From: Isohypsibius dastychi
Taxonomy: Eukaryota > Tardigrada > Eutardigrada > Parachela > Isohypsibiidae
NCBI GenBank assembly: GCA_034696485.1
Contig: JAQIWT010000398.1
Location: forward strand, 1-21,246
Reading direction: 5' to 3'
DNA: 21,246 nt
Shown: positions 1 through 11,552 of the stretch, piece by piece
Layout of the letters: the number at the start of each line of letters is the position of its first letter
Position numbering within the stretch: the stretch's first letter is position 1
The notes under the pieces: model-generated
Told to the model about the DNA's origin: nothing
The model's input: the letters and a program-made list of their open reading frames with translations, nothing else
Database searches by the model: none
Translations under genes and position numbers: made by a program

Positions 1-756
1 CTTTTGAAGCTGGGCTGGGGGCAGTGACCGAGTACCCCTTCTACAGTGGAGGGTAGCTTACCTGCAGACCCCCGGTGTATTCAAATAGAAGGCATTTCGC
101 ATATATCGGGGTGTGCCGAAAAAGACGTCGTTCATGGTATTTGCCGCGAAAGGTTACAGCCTTTTCGAGGCAAATCTGGCTCTTATGCTACCTGAACAGA
201 AACGTGTTGATTCGGAAGAGAGTTACAGGTTCCCGATTAAGTAGTTCGAAGGAATCTTAGAATTCGCAGGAAAAAACATGAGAGTACAAACTTCCGGAAT
301 CCGCAAGCAGTTAAAGACTAATTTCACGTTTCGGGCACACGGTTTTCTCGCACTAAAACTGACCAGACTTCGTATTTGGATATTTGACCACTAATCTACA
401 GTCGGATCGCAATTATACGAATACTCGTCAGTTGAGCTGTATGTTTTCCTTTAGAAGTTAATGAAGGAATTTTGTTGAGGCGGGAAATTTATACGAAGTT
501 CGAGAAAATTCAGTATTGAGTGTGGTTCTCTAACAAACTTTCGCATGAACAAATCAGTTTACTGCTATCTCTGCGCCATCCAGATGCGGTTTGGAACCGG
601 TGTTTACGCTTCTTTTACAATAGTTTAACAACAGCTGCCCTGCTGAATATTATTCATTAAGTTTTCAGATCGGAATTCGGAATCTCACTCATAGTTTGTG
701 ATCGAAATAACTCTGAAATCGTGCTGAACATATCTTTATTTTTCGCGTCGTTCTAG
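1..756. other. Left edge, no assigned gene
   Basis: This stretch precedes the first scaffold exon I can support. Several short frames are open on both strands between about 75 and 260. On the minus strand an ATG near 132 opens a short frame that ends at a good donor (CAG|GTAAGC, near 72), so the first exon of a gene leaving the window is possible. Nothing in these frames is recognisable. The rest is AT-rich with no clear exon and is probably intron or upstream sequence of the scaffold gene. Confidence 0.3.
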
Positions 757-3700
757 GTGCCAGTTGGTGAGAAATCCTTTCAAGAGCTGTTCGTGCCGCA
801 AGTTGGTGAAGACAAAGAGAACCATCAGCGTCGCTCATCCCTTCGAACTCCAGTAAGTTCGATCCATTCATAATAACTGCTCCCATTTCACAGCGCAAAT
901 AACATCCGCCCCTCCCATTAATAATGCGGTTAACATGTTGATTCAAACTGACAATTGCAGAGTAATAATAATACAACATCCGCCGCGGGAGGAGACTCAT
1001 CCGTTCGCGTTCAGCGCAGTGGCAGCGCCGACCAAAGTCTACGCGAGAATAAGGTAATAAAGCGCCCCGCTGTATTTGTACAAACCACAATCCCCCCAAA
1101 CTGCACTAATCCATTCATTGATCCCACTGACTTTCGATCGATCTTATCTCAAGCCGCGCTCTTCTTTTTCCCAATCGCCAGACTTTATTTGCAAATGGAA
1201 CTGATTCGGAACTTTTATTTGCCATTACAGGCTCACAATCTCTATTCCTCCTCATCGCGCACTGGTACCCCCCTCAGTTCGCCACGATGGTCACCACTGA
1301 CCTCTCCGCTTCTACCCGGTTCCTGGGCGTCCGATGTTCTATTCCTACCGCCGACTTTGGAACGGACTATAAAATTGAAGAAAGAATCGGACTCGTTGGG
1401 ACTGGAAGTCGGGGTTGTGGATAAGGGGATCAACGGATGTCTGGTGACATTGATTGAACCTGGAACTTCTTTGTATGCGGATGGAAGAATTCAACCTGGA
1501 GATTATGTGGTTAGTTTTGTTCTGGGGATTCGGATGTGGAATTTGGATGTTTGATTTGTTGTGGTTTCGGTAGACAAGTGTGAATCATGAATCTCTTCGA
1601 CGAGCTGTCAAGGCTCAGGCTCATGCGATTATCCGACGCGCTTCCCTCTTGGTTGGTGATATCAGGTAAGCAGGAAATCTGTAGATAAGTGGCTTACAAT
1701 ATATTCCATTCGGTACCAGAAATCGTAGCTCGACTGACAAAGTTGCAGTTTATTTGACAGTTACCCCAATTAAATGTAATCGTAATATCCCAACATCCCT
1801 GCCGCTAAATTTCTTATGAAATATTTCATATGTTACCTGCAGTTTCCGGATCCTCGTGATTATTTTTTCAGAAAATTTGTCTGGTTTGGGTTTAGAGAGC
1901 TTAGAGAGAGAGTTGTCTCCAAAAGGATAGATAATCGCGCCGGAGAGATCACATTTCAGATTGATGAGTTTTTCGAGTTTGTCATGAACGGTAGAGAAGG
2001 AGGAAGAGCGGGGTTGGACGGGGATTAAATTGTTGTGAGAAATGTTGAAGTATTTGTTGATTGAGATGCGGATAATTGTGCGACTAGAGCATGCCCAAAA
2101 TGAAAGCAGAAAGGAAAGGGAATCGCTTATCGTTGAGGGGATCAGCTGAACAAACTTGTTACTCGGTTTGGAGTAGGGTTTCACGAGCTAGTCGAGTGCG
2201 TGTTTCCGGAGAAATGAGAAAAGTTTTTCTGGGCTTGAAAATCTGGAGATCGATACAAAATGTGAGCGTTGTGATTTCCAATACGGAAGATTTTGAGTCG
2301 AAAAAAACGTTCCAGAATCATGACATTTCACGACGTTTTGTGCGTACTTGTAGCATACCACGTACTTACGTATCCAATCTAAACTAAGCTCGCACCGTTT
2401 TCGACAGACCGTAATTCTACAAACATCACATAACTTTACTCAGGAAGCTACTTGGGCTACCACCACAATTTCTCTGATATTTCAGCTGAAGTTTCATCAC
2501 TTGAAAACTTGTACATTTTTGTTGATTGGTTTTTCCGTGATCAAAAAACCATTAGGACCTTAAATATTCTACAGAGACTTCCTGGAGAGACGTTCTGAAA
2601 ATTTCTCATTGTGTTTCCCAGTTTCAAGAAATGAATTATTTTCAGGAAATCTTATGAGTCGCATTCGGTAGGGTGTCTTAGAATTTCGGAATTTATAGCA
2701 CAAGCATTTTCTTTACAGTTGTCGCTATTCCTTGGCAACTTGGGCAGTTGCTTAAAATTAATTCAGCAAACGTGTGACTGGAATGGAGTCGGATAGCTGG
2801 AACAGATAAAAGGGTTAAATTACCAAGATGACCTTTCAAATTCCAGTGATTTATTTGCCATTACTTTCTGTTCCACGAATGTTGCTCCTCAAAATCTGAT
2901 TATTTCTCACTGGGTGCATTAATCATAATTTCATCCAAGATGACATATATTTCAAAACCCTTCTAAGAAAATTGGCAGATAATTCATATCCCGGCCGTTT
3001 TGAATTCGAATTCTGATTAAATAAATTGAAAGTGGTTAGTCGTGGTTAAATGCATGTGTAAGTGATCCGCGGTTGATCCGATTTCCATTCGATTAATCCT
3101 GATATAATTTGTGTCCTTTCTTCCTTTGCAGTATTTCATATATTCCCGGCTCAGAGGCTGCCTTTCATCGTGACACACTCCTTGCTCAACAGCGCCACTT
3201 TACCGAACAGAACAACATTTCCTCAAATGATAACCGAATGCTGCCTGACCAAACTTCCCCGAGGTAAGTCTCCATCTTTATTTTTTCTCGTTTATCAAAT
3301 TTGCACGAAAATCGCACGGATTTTGGTTTCTGTTGAACCATTCCTGATTTTGACTCGTTTGTTTTATGCTCTAACAATTTGTCAGTTCTTTAAACTGAGT
3401 TATCGTTGATGTTGTTGGTTGACCCCCCGCGGCTGCTTACCCTGGCATGATTTATTAGACCGCCTGTTATCTATTTTTATATCGAGAATATGTGGTCCCT
3501 GGAGCCAGTATTCTTCATTTCACGCTGTTTTATATCTGACTCACCGCAGCTTCTTGTTTTCTTCGAATAATTTCACTTCTCATCTGAACATGTGTTGTGG
3601 GTGTCCTCGAACAGCTGTTGTCGTTTTCTTCTTTTCTAGCATGCATAATCAATTGTTATTGCATGTGATATTATCTTGGCTTTCTCTGAATTCTCTTGGT

Positions 3701-6700
3701 TTCTTTGAAACTTTCTCCCAATTTCGGAACTGATGCTCTCTCTTTTCTGTCTCTTCTAGGATCTTTCCAAAATATTATCGGTGAGTTTTCTGTTGTGTGC
3801 TACAACAAACGGCAGAAGTCTTTTTCGTGTCGGCAGCGTTTTAGATGTGCATATCTTTTCGGATTATTTGTAAGCTGTTGCGAGTTCATTGGCATAAAAG
3901 CAGCCAGTTCTAATTCTAAGGTACTGAGAATCTTGGTGTCCTGATGTCTTTTCAAGCTGCTGCTTAAAACGAACAAAAACCATCCAAACAAACCGCTTTG
4001 AAGTAAGGCGGATTTGTATTCAAATGAGGATAAAAATTTGAATTTGCTAGAAAAGATTCCATCATATGAACGTGAAAAAGTTATTTTGGTTGAAGCAGAG
4101 CCTGATAAAATGAGGAATCATGTTCATCCAAATACAAACGGCAGTCCATAGTTAAAACTTGTTGAACTAATATATCTCATTTTGTACATTTTACGGCTGT
4201 TTGAACTTGAACATAACGTAATGTAAGATTTCCATAGAGCGAATGAAATGTGTAGAAAGGAGGTATATACCATACAAGTCGTCGATGAGATTCTATTCTG
4301 GTCAAAGATAATCTCACATCACCTGTTGGTAATATTTCTGCCGATATCTGATATCTGAATTGCAATAGTTTCTACCATATCAAATCTGAATGACGCTTGT
4401 TTTTATTTTCAGCTCACCGTTCTTTCCACAAAGACCACTTCTTTTATCTCAACAAGAAACCATTCCAGAAAAATCACATTCGCCTTCCCAGTCTTCTTTT
4501 CCCTCAAGTCCATGTGACGACCATCCCAAAAACCAACACCACACTCCTCCAAGAATTCGCTCACCTTCTCCTCCTCTTCCACCACCACGCTCAAACTCGT
4601 TAACTCCATCCCAACAAGGAATGCATACCCCCCGGTTATCCTTATCGGAGACCCCGTTGCCTCCACCCCCTCCATACTCTGAACTCCTGGTCTCCCAATC
4701 CGAATCCCAGCCATCACTAGCCAGCAGCCACAGTGGCAATCTGAACCCAATGCGCCACTGGGGACCTCCGAGAACCGTCACGCTGCAGCGGGAACCTTCA
4801 AGAACCCTGGGCATCTCGATCGTCGGCGGGAAGGCGGAGATGTTTAATTCAAGTGGCAACGAGACCGCCATTACAGGGATCTTTGTCAAACAGGTCCTTC
4901 CGGATAGTCCGGCTGGACGTGAGGGAACCCTGAAAACGGGGGACCGGATATTGGAGGTCGACGGGAAGGACTTGAAGGAAGCGACCCACGAGTACGCTGT
5001 TGAAGTTATTCGAGGAGCTCAGGGGACTGTGTCGTTTCTGGTGCAGAGTTTGGTCAGTCTCAGTGTGGCTAAGAAGCAGATGGCAGCTGAACCGGAAATG
5101 AAAAGTGTCGCGGAGAATGAGAAACGAAACTCGAGGGAAGAAGCGCTGAGTAATGGAAGCACGTCGTTTGATGCTCGATCGAGCATTGACGAGTCATCCA
5201 AGAGCATGTCGAAAACTCCGTCCGAAGATGATTCAGGACCACTTAAGCGTAAGTAATTGCGTTTTTCTGGATGGGCGGGTTGACTGTCAAAATTAATATC
5301 GATTTTTCGATCGAGAAACTCAACTTGATTGGTCAACTAGTTTTGGCAGTAGACCGAACCACATGTATCACTTTATTCATCATATTTTTGATTGACGATC
5401 GCTGCTTTGATTGGTTGAGGATGCACATTTACAATTGATAGTTTCATTCCGGTTACTGATTGACTGATTGATTTGTTGTGTTCTTAGTTGATTGACTGAT
5501 TGTTAAAATTCACCAAGCAGATTAAGTCTTGTTCTTTGTTTGATTGATTTGGTGTAATAGGTGAACCTGGATCGGAAAAGTACGTTGGTCAGAATGGTGA
5601 AGTACTGGATTTTGAAATGCCCCGGACAGCGAGTGGGCTGGGAATATCGCTGGTTGGCAATAAAGATCGAACGAAAATGTCCGTCTTCGTACTCAGCATT
5701 CATGAAGATGGTGCCGCATTCCACGATGGCAGGATACAAGTTGGGGATGAAATCCTTGAGGTAGACCAAACTTACCATAAGCAGCATTTGAGTCCTTGTT
5801 CAAACGTTTTAATTTCTAGGTGAACGGAGTGGAAATAATCGGTCGGAGTCACCTCACTGCCAGTACTCTGATCAAGACCCTCAAAGATCCAACCTACAAG
5901 ATCACCTTGGTTCGCCGTGCCAACGCTTTGGATGAAATGGCCGTCCAACCCAACGCTCATCATTCTCGAGTTGCAAACAACAGCAACAGTGTTGACCACG
6001 ATCATTTCCCACCTCCCCCAGCGCAGAACAACGTCACCCAGCATCGAAAGTCTATCGCTTCACCTAGAGATGAGAAGCTACCTTCACCGCCTCCAATCGC
6101 CGTTGTCACACTCATCCAACCGGAGCTGGCCAAGAGTGGCGATGTTGTCAAGGTGGCGCATTTGATCAAAGGTGCTGCTGGACTGGGGTTTGGGGTGTCG
6201 CAGGGTCAGGATGATGTTAAAGAGGGCATTTTCATCAAAACCATCACGGATAACGGAGTTGCTGCTAAAGAAGGAACGCTGAGGGTTGGTGATCAGGTAT
6301 GAATATTTTTTTTCATCAGGGCGAACATCTGATAACTGATTGTGATTGATATTCCTCAGATCATCGCTGTGAATGACAAAGATATCTTGGATCTTCCTTA
6401 CGACGAAGCACTGACCGTTCTTTGTCAAGCGGAAAATAAGATCGCTCTAACAATTTCCCGTAACCCAAACCGACCAGAACCACCTCGTGAGAAACCATCC
6501 CCGATCCCGAACATTCAAATCCCAAAGTCCTCCGTCAGTAAATATTCCATCTCCGTCGATGAGGTATCCCGTTCACGCCCCATCTCCTCTTCCGGCAACG
6601 AACTCGACCCGGACCACGAAGTCAAGATTGAAATCCCACGCAACACCGGAACTGGCATGGGAATCAAGCTGCACCTACTTCCGGTCACCACAGCTGCCAT

Positions 6701-8086
6701 TGTTGTCTGGGAGATCTACCCACAAGGCTCCGCTTATGACAGCGGACTCCAGGTTGGCGACCGGCTGATGTTCATTAACGACCAGGATGTCCGTCAATTG
6801 ACCGATCTCGAACAAGCGATGGCGGCCTTGGTCAAAACGGGAACCCAACCTGTCAAGCTCCGGGTTCTTCGAGACGCGGATCACGGGCTCTATGATGAGG
6901 ACCTCTACCAGATCATCGAAGTTGAACTAGCGAAGAAACCCGGGAAAGGTCTCGGATTGAGTATTGTACAGGGAGTTCCGCCGGAAGCTGGGGTCTTCAT
7001 ATCCGAGGTGGTCAAAGGAAGTGAGAGCGAAGGGAAGGTCCATGCATCAGATCAGATTCTATCGGTTAACGGACAGGACCTCCAGAACAGCACCCAAGAG
7101 TTCGTCGCTACAGTTCTCAAAACCGCGCCGATGGGTAAGGTCCACGTTAAGATCCGGAGACTGCGGACCGATATCAAGCGCGGGAAACCGGCGCGGAGGT
7201 CCAGCTCAGCTTCAAACGAGAAGCGACCAAACATCCGGAAAAACAAACCATCCGAGACCTCAGTGACGATAAATCACCCCACCACTCCCGCTTCCCTGCC
7301 GTCCGCTTCGCCTTCATTCCAAGATCGGAATGTGACCTTTGACTTTTATAAGCAGACTGGTGATCCACTTGGTGCAACGGTCACCGGAACCAAAGGGAAC
7401 TGTGTTTTTGATAAGATTGCTCAAAGTTCACCGCTGGTTAGCTTGGCCAGTCCAGGAGATCGGATATTGAAGGTGAATGATGTCAGCGTGGAAAATATGA
7501 CACCTGGGGAACTGAATGCACAACTAAAGCAACTAAGTGGGAAAATCACGCTATCGATACAACGTGGGTCCGAGACTATTAGGAATAAGAGTCCAGAAGA
7601 AGGCAACAAATCACCTCCACCCATCAAGCAAATCAGGTTCGTAATGCTCCTTTCCGTTTTCATCTGAACGACCTGAATACCCATTGCTTTTCAGTGAGCC
7701 TGAATGCAGAACAATCGTGCTTCAACGTGGACAGGATGGACTCGGATTCTCGATCGTAAGTCGTGCAGCTACACAGAAACTGTGGTTGACACTCTTAACC
7801 GTCGTTTGACTTTAAGGTTGGTGGTTTTGGCTCACCCCATGGTGATCTACCAATCTATGTCAAAACAGTATTTACGAAGGGCGCAGCTGCTGAGGACGGT
7901 AAGAAACGATGGTGACACTTTAGTGATTCGTCGCTGACCAAGTTCGTTTTTCTCGCAGGTCGTCTTAAACGGGGAGATCAGATTATTTGCGTGAATGGTG
8001 AAAGTCTCAAAGGCGCAACACACGAGAAAGCCGTCTCGATATTAAAGAATGCCAAGGGAACTGTTACGCTGGACGTGACCAGTTGA
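757..8086 (+). CDS. mpz-1: MPZ-1/MUPP1-like multi-PDZ scaffold, 3' part (8 PDZ domains)
   Basis: Cytoplasmic scaffold of the MUPP1/PATJ/MPZ-1 type, whose PDZ domains bind C-terminal tails of receptors, channels and junction proteins. Exons read as 757-852, 961-1053, 1231-1509, 1574-1665, 3132-3263, 3760-3780, 4413-5248, 5561-5760, 5820-6296, 6360-7636, 7695-7755, 7817-7898 and 7959-8086. All phases agree, giving 1257 residues before TGA at 8084. PDZ domains lie at about 1358-1665, 4774-5049, 5594-5919, 6141-6460, 6617-6878, 6909-7170, 7327-7572 and 7704-8083. Carboxylate-binding loops are visible (SLGLEV, TLGISI, GLGISL, GLGFGV, GMGIKL, GLGLSI, PLGATV, GLGFSI). Between domains 1 and 2 is a Pro/Ser-rich linker with PPPPP runs. 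The protein ends directly after the last PDZ. There is no start codon in the window: the first exon opens in phase 0 after an acceptor, so the N-terminus lies upstream. No L27 domain is visible here. Family call is confident; the nematode mpz-1 name is by similarity from memory. Confidence 0.9.
1666..3131 (+). other. Long intron (1466 nt) of the scaffold gene
   Basis: Bounded by CAG|GTAAGC and TTTGCAG|T, with phase 2 on both sides. The largest frame inside is 144 codons on the minus strand (1750-2184). It holds a weak leucine-rich-repeat-like stretch (ISHNNLI then LEKLINLK) and a plausible donor at 1837/1836. A nested gene on the opposite strand is possible but not supported further. The remainder is AT-rich and otherwise featureless. 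Confidence 0.5.
3264..4412 (+). other. Two scaffold introns around the microexon
   Basis: Apart from the microexon, this interval is T-rich intron sequence ending at TTATTTTCAG (4403-4412). The frames seen here are short and lack recognisable domains. I see no other gene. Confidence 0.55.
3760..3780 (+). other. 21-nt cassette microexon of the scaffold gene
   Basis: A 21-nt exon sits between TCTTCTAG and GTGAGT, with introns of 496 and 632 nt around it. It enters and leaves in phase 2 and adds about seven residues (R-IFPKYYR) ahead of the Pro/Ser-rich linker. Because it is a multiple of three with equal phases, skipping it also keeps the frame (AG joined to C at 4413), so it could be an alternative exon. 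Confidence 0.65.
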
Positions 8087-8952
8087 GCTGTTTTTTCCTT
8101 ATGAGCTGAATAATTGAGCTTGAAATGTGACCAAATGATCTGAAATAATGATCTTGACTCGCCTTGACATCAGTGTTGCAATGAAGCAATCTGTGTGTTC
8201 CCAAACTTTGTAATCATCGATTTTCTTCGATGGCCAAATCTGGATCATGCTGAACTTGAAACGGGACTTTGATAAAAATGATTTTTTCACATCGGCTGTT
8301 CAGGAACATGAGTAGAGCATGAATATGTCCAACGAATTCAATCAAAGGTCACATTTTTGTATGGATTCAACTTCGTGGTTTGATGATTGTATGGAAACAT
8401 TTGATCACGCCGGTGCGAAGCAGCATAGCGACACTGATTCAAAAGCACCATTTTCACGGATTAGTCAATTCGTCGTTTTTGTCGAGAAGGGTGATACTAG
8501 CGGCTCGACTAACTGGGACATCAACGCTTCAGTTTATCTCGAGATTTCAGACAACTGCATTCTGTCACCATGGTTCAAAAGTCTGATGATAGAAAATGAG
8601 AATTTGTGTCATTAACTTCGTGGCACACTTTTATGATCGTATCAAAACTGAACTGACCGGTACTCTACAAGATCCGTGATTACTGTGTCAGCAGGCAGTG
8701 TCATCAAAACGCACGAGACAGTCAACTCAATGCTCGAAAACGATTTTTTGAAATGGGATAGATGAACTAAAAAGTAGTCAATCAACAATGAATCTGCCTC
8801 AGAATCACGTCACTTAATTTCACATCGACATATAATTCATTGAATCAGAAATCGATGAGTCTGATCCTGCGCGTATGCGTGTAATGCTCCGTGATTCCTT
8901 AATCTCCCAGAAAGTATCCATTGGCTGTTGGCCAAACCGCTGCAGCAGCTTA
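8087..8952. other. Tail-to-tail spacer, nothing recognised
   Basis: This holds the 3' ends of the scaffold gene (+) and the receptor fragment (-). I looked on the minus strand for kinase-homology or guanylyl cyclase exons that should follow the receptor membrane segment and found none. The 98-codon plus-strand frame at 8319-8615 has no recognisable domain and is probably chance. Confidence 0.5.
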
Positions 8953-9354
8953 TCACGTCTTCAACACAATATGTAAATGCCACGATTCTCTAAGTATCAT
9001 GGTGTAGACTTGCCTCCAGATACAAAATGAAAAGCCCAGTAAACAAACTGGCACAAATGTCGATAGAATGGCCGTTGAGGTGGAACTGAACACTTTATCT
9101 ACAACCAGCAGTGGTAATTTGTCGTTTGATTTCATGGCAAACAGGTTATTCTTACCACCTCCTTGGCAGACTGCTTTATTGCCTTCGTATCCACAAAATG
9201 GCTCGTCAGGGGGTGGCCAGGTTCTGGTCGGCCAGTCAAGGTTTGCCGGAACCACGTTTGGGATGACTGCATTTGCGTACCATGTAAAATAATCCTGTAA
9301 ACAGAAAGCCCGAAAAATTCCCAAAGTAATCGTTTTGGGACTCTGCGTGTAAAT

Positions 9355-9366
9355 CCCCCCCCCCCC
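9355..9366. repeat. Poly-C tract (12) in a receptor intron
   Basis: Twelve consecutive C on the plus strand, within the intron between the receptor exons ending at 9395 and starting at 9294. Such tracts are prone to length errors and slippage. Confidence 0.8.
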
Positions 9367-10117
9367 TCCTTATAACAAACGTATATCCTCGCACCTTCCT
9401 CTGCCCTGACTTGTCAAATACCGTTGCGAAATGATTGACCAATCGCTCCCCATATTTAGAAATGTAGATCGTGTCGATTTTTGTGTCGAAAGTCTGATTG
9501 TAAAGTTGCTGCGCCAAAACTGCACCGCTGTGAAGATCCACAGTTGAATTATCCGCCATGAGTCGATGGATGTTCTAGACATGCATTTTCATACACTTGT
9601 GACATAAGAACTAGCCCACTGGAAAGAAGCAAACATACCTGTGCCAAGACTTGTACTGCAGAGTAACTTGTACTAATCAAACCCAGCTGAAAATTGAAAA
9701 ACTTTGCACCAAATTGACGTTATTTCTGTTGACCTACTCACCCTCCCCTCTGAAACATATGTGAAATTGAATTCGGTGAGTGAGCGACGCTTGATTTTTT
9801 CGGCAAACGCAGTCCCCTCGCTTCTTTGATCAAGATTGTCAGGTTCAGGGTGGAGTACAATCAAAGAACGAAATGCTTCGCGGGCATTCTGTGACAAACG
9901 CCCGTCAAAGTCGTTGAGTCCGAAAAAAGTATGTTTACTTACAGAATCATTTTCGTCGTTATACTGCCAGACGGCTGAGCCAGAGAACCTTGGAGTGTTC
10001 GGTTCCACAGTCAGGTACACCTGTGATGATGATACCTACCATAGTGTGGAGTATGTGATACCGTTAAAAAGTACTTACATATTCTCCGTTTGTCATTCCA
10101 AGTGAGCGCGCAGTCAG

Positions 10118-10173
10118 CTGTAATTAAAATCCAGTTAAATGATTTCTGGTAAGTTCTCAGGTGTAGCACTTGC
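10118..10173 (-). other. GC-AG intron (56 nt) in the receptor fragment
   Basis: The donor reads ATG|GCAAGT and the acceptor AATTACAG|CTG. Only this phase-0 junction joins RNLM to LTARSLGMTNGEY, which matches the family pattern; no nearby GT donor does so. Confidence 0.65.
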
Positions 10174-10259
10174 CATCAGATTTCGTAGAGGAACCCATGA
10201 TCCAAAGAAGAACATCACTAGAATTACATACATTATGTTGGAGAAACATCAATAGACCC

Positions 10260-10726
10260 TACCAGAAAAGACCTGCAAGATTGCCACCATAGACTGAACA
10301 TAGGGGTCTGTCCGGCAAGATTGCCACTAATATTCCTCATCTATTCATGAAATTAGTTCCTGTTTCCACCTCAAAATATCGTTGAGCAACACGTCGTACT
10401 TGGTTATGAATTTTTATGGACGGATTCGACGTAAAACAGAGCCTCTGTGAACAATCGAAAAAACGCTCTTGATTGAAAGTTTGATTAATCTTCTCGAACC
10501 AATCAAATTTTAAATCAAGAGCATTTTTCAAGTGCTCACAGAAACTCTGTTTTACGTCGAATTCGTCCATAAGAATTCATAACCAAGAACGACGTGTTGC
10601 TCTACGATATGTTGAGGTGGAAACATGAACTGGTCTCATGAATCGTTGAGGAAAACTAGTGGCAATCTTGCCGGACAGACCCCTATGTTAAGTCTACGGT
10701 GGCAATCTTGCAGGTCTTTTCTGGTA
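10260..10726. mobile_element. Fold-back MITE, copy 1, TA-flanked
   Basis: A 467-bp non-autonomous element including TA at both ends (10260-10261 and 10725-10726). Nearly the whole element is palindromic: it opens TACCAGAAAAGACCTGCAAG and closes with the reverse complement. Each arm contains the motif GCAAGATTGCCAC twice. Only a short central loop (about 10485-10510) is asymmetric. It has no coding capacity for a transposase. It lies inside the receptor intron between exons ending at 10744 and starting at 10217. The TA duplication suggests mobilisation by a Tc1/mariner-type transposase, which is inference. Confidence 0.85.
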
Positions 10727-10878
10727 CTGTGCAGCAATCTCACCTCGGCTGCTGGCACTAGCCGTTTTGAGCAACGTGACATAGTCGATTCCGTCGGTAC
10801 TGTTGACGGTTGTGTAGAAGATGCGCAGAGACTGAACTTTACGAAACTCAACCTTATAGTTCTCACCCAAAAACCGCA

Positions 10879-11309
10879 TACCGTAAAATCCGGATTAAAA
10901 CCCCGGGGCTTTAATTTTTCGAAGCTCGGAGGTTTGGGGCTTTATTTCGGGCTGGGGCTTTATTTCGGGGGGGATTTTATTCCAAAGAAAGGGCCAACAA
11001 CCAAAATTCTGAATTAAAATATTTATTTGAGAGCAAGAATCCACCAGCTGCAAGAGCTGAACAATGAGGTGAAACACTGAAATCACGCAGGAAAAGCTGG
11101 CAGTTTCTAATCTGATGCAAAAACGATGCCACACATCAATTACGCAGGTGGTACGCAAAGCGTGTATGCGTACATCAGTGCATTTTATAAACGCCCATGG
11201 GGCTTTATTACGGGGGGGGTTTTTATTCGTACCGAAGCAGCCCGAAATGGGGCTTTATTTCGGGGGGGTTTTTATTTCGGGCTGGGGCTTTAATCCGGAT
11301 TTTACGGTA
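10879..11309. mobile_element. TA-flanked terminal-inverted-repeat element with G-rich arms
   Basis: Ends are inverted copies of TACCGTAAAATCCGGATTAA and remain matched for 26 bp with one difference. Removing the outer TA pair leaves a 427-bp element. Both arms repeat GGGGCTTTATTTCGGG and variants (around 10936-10970 and 11198-11290), with runs of seven or more G. The core (about 10990-11190) is AT-rich and non-coding. It sits between receptor exons 3 and 4 on the minus strand. It shares no sequence with the two fold-back MITEs. Confidence 0.8.
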
Positions 11310-11549
11310 TATGTGAAGCCACCAATATTATTAACCATGTATATTGTTGTCCACTTATGGAATGCGAAGAATTCCAGATAGAACCGTGTGAATGATGCCA
11401 CAGAAGATGGGGTCACAGCGATCCAAGTTGGACTGGTGACTCGATTCTGGATGATTGCGTCACTGTTCATACTACATATCCAATATAACACACAGTTGGA
11501 ATACGTGGTTATAAAGTAAGACTCTCTCATACCTCATTAAGAGCAAGTC

Positions 11550-11552
11550 TCA
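11550..11552 (-). other. In-frame TGA inside the receptor fragment
   Basis: Exon 11593-11533 joins its neighbours in matching phases (1 then 2). It reads ACSSISTINNYARE, TGA, DLLLMS and continues into MNSDAI of the next exon. The homologous frame is kept on both sides of the stop, so this is a point change rather than a wrong frame. CGA to TGA is the simplest origin. Confidence 0.65.

Noticed and set aside
1054-1230. Continuous 199-codon frame from 955 to 1554
   Set aside because: The middle 177 nt keep the frame but start with GTAATA and end with CATTACAG, and the composition is intron-like; splicing joins both sides in phase 0. Retention remains possible.
4409-4889. Minus-strand frames of 113 and 146 codons
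   Set aside because: They are antisense shadows of the proline-rich linker and second PDZ domain of the scaffold; the glycine-rich peptides mirror CC-rich codons.
8319-8615. 98-codon plus-strand frame in the tail-to-tail spacer
   Set aside because: No recognisable motif, no convincing splice partners, and it lies just past the scaffold stop; probably 3' untranslated or spacer sequence.
8087-8952. Hidden kinase or cyclase exons of the receptor
   Set aside because: Translated minus-strand stretches show no protein-kinase-like or cyclase motif; there is also too little room for both domains.
10895-11158. 87-codon frame with repeated PQPEIKPQ
   Set aside because: It is a translation of the repeated G-rich arm of the inverted-repeat element.
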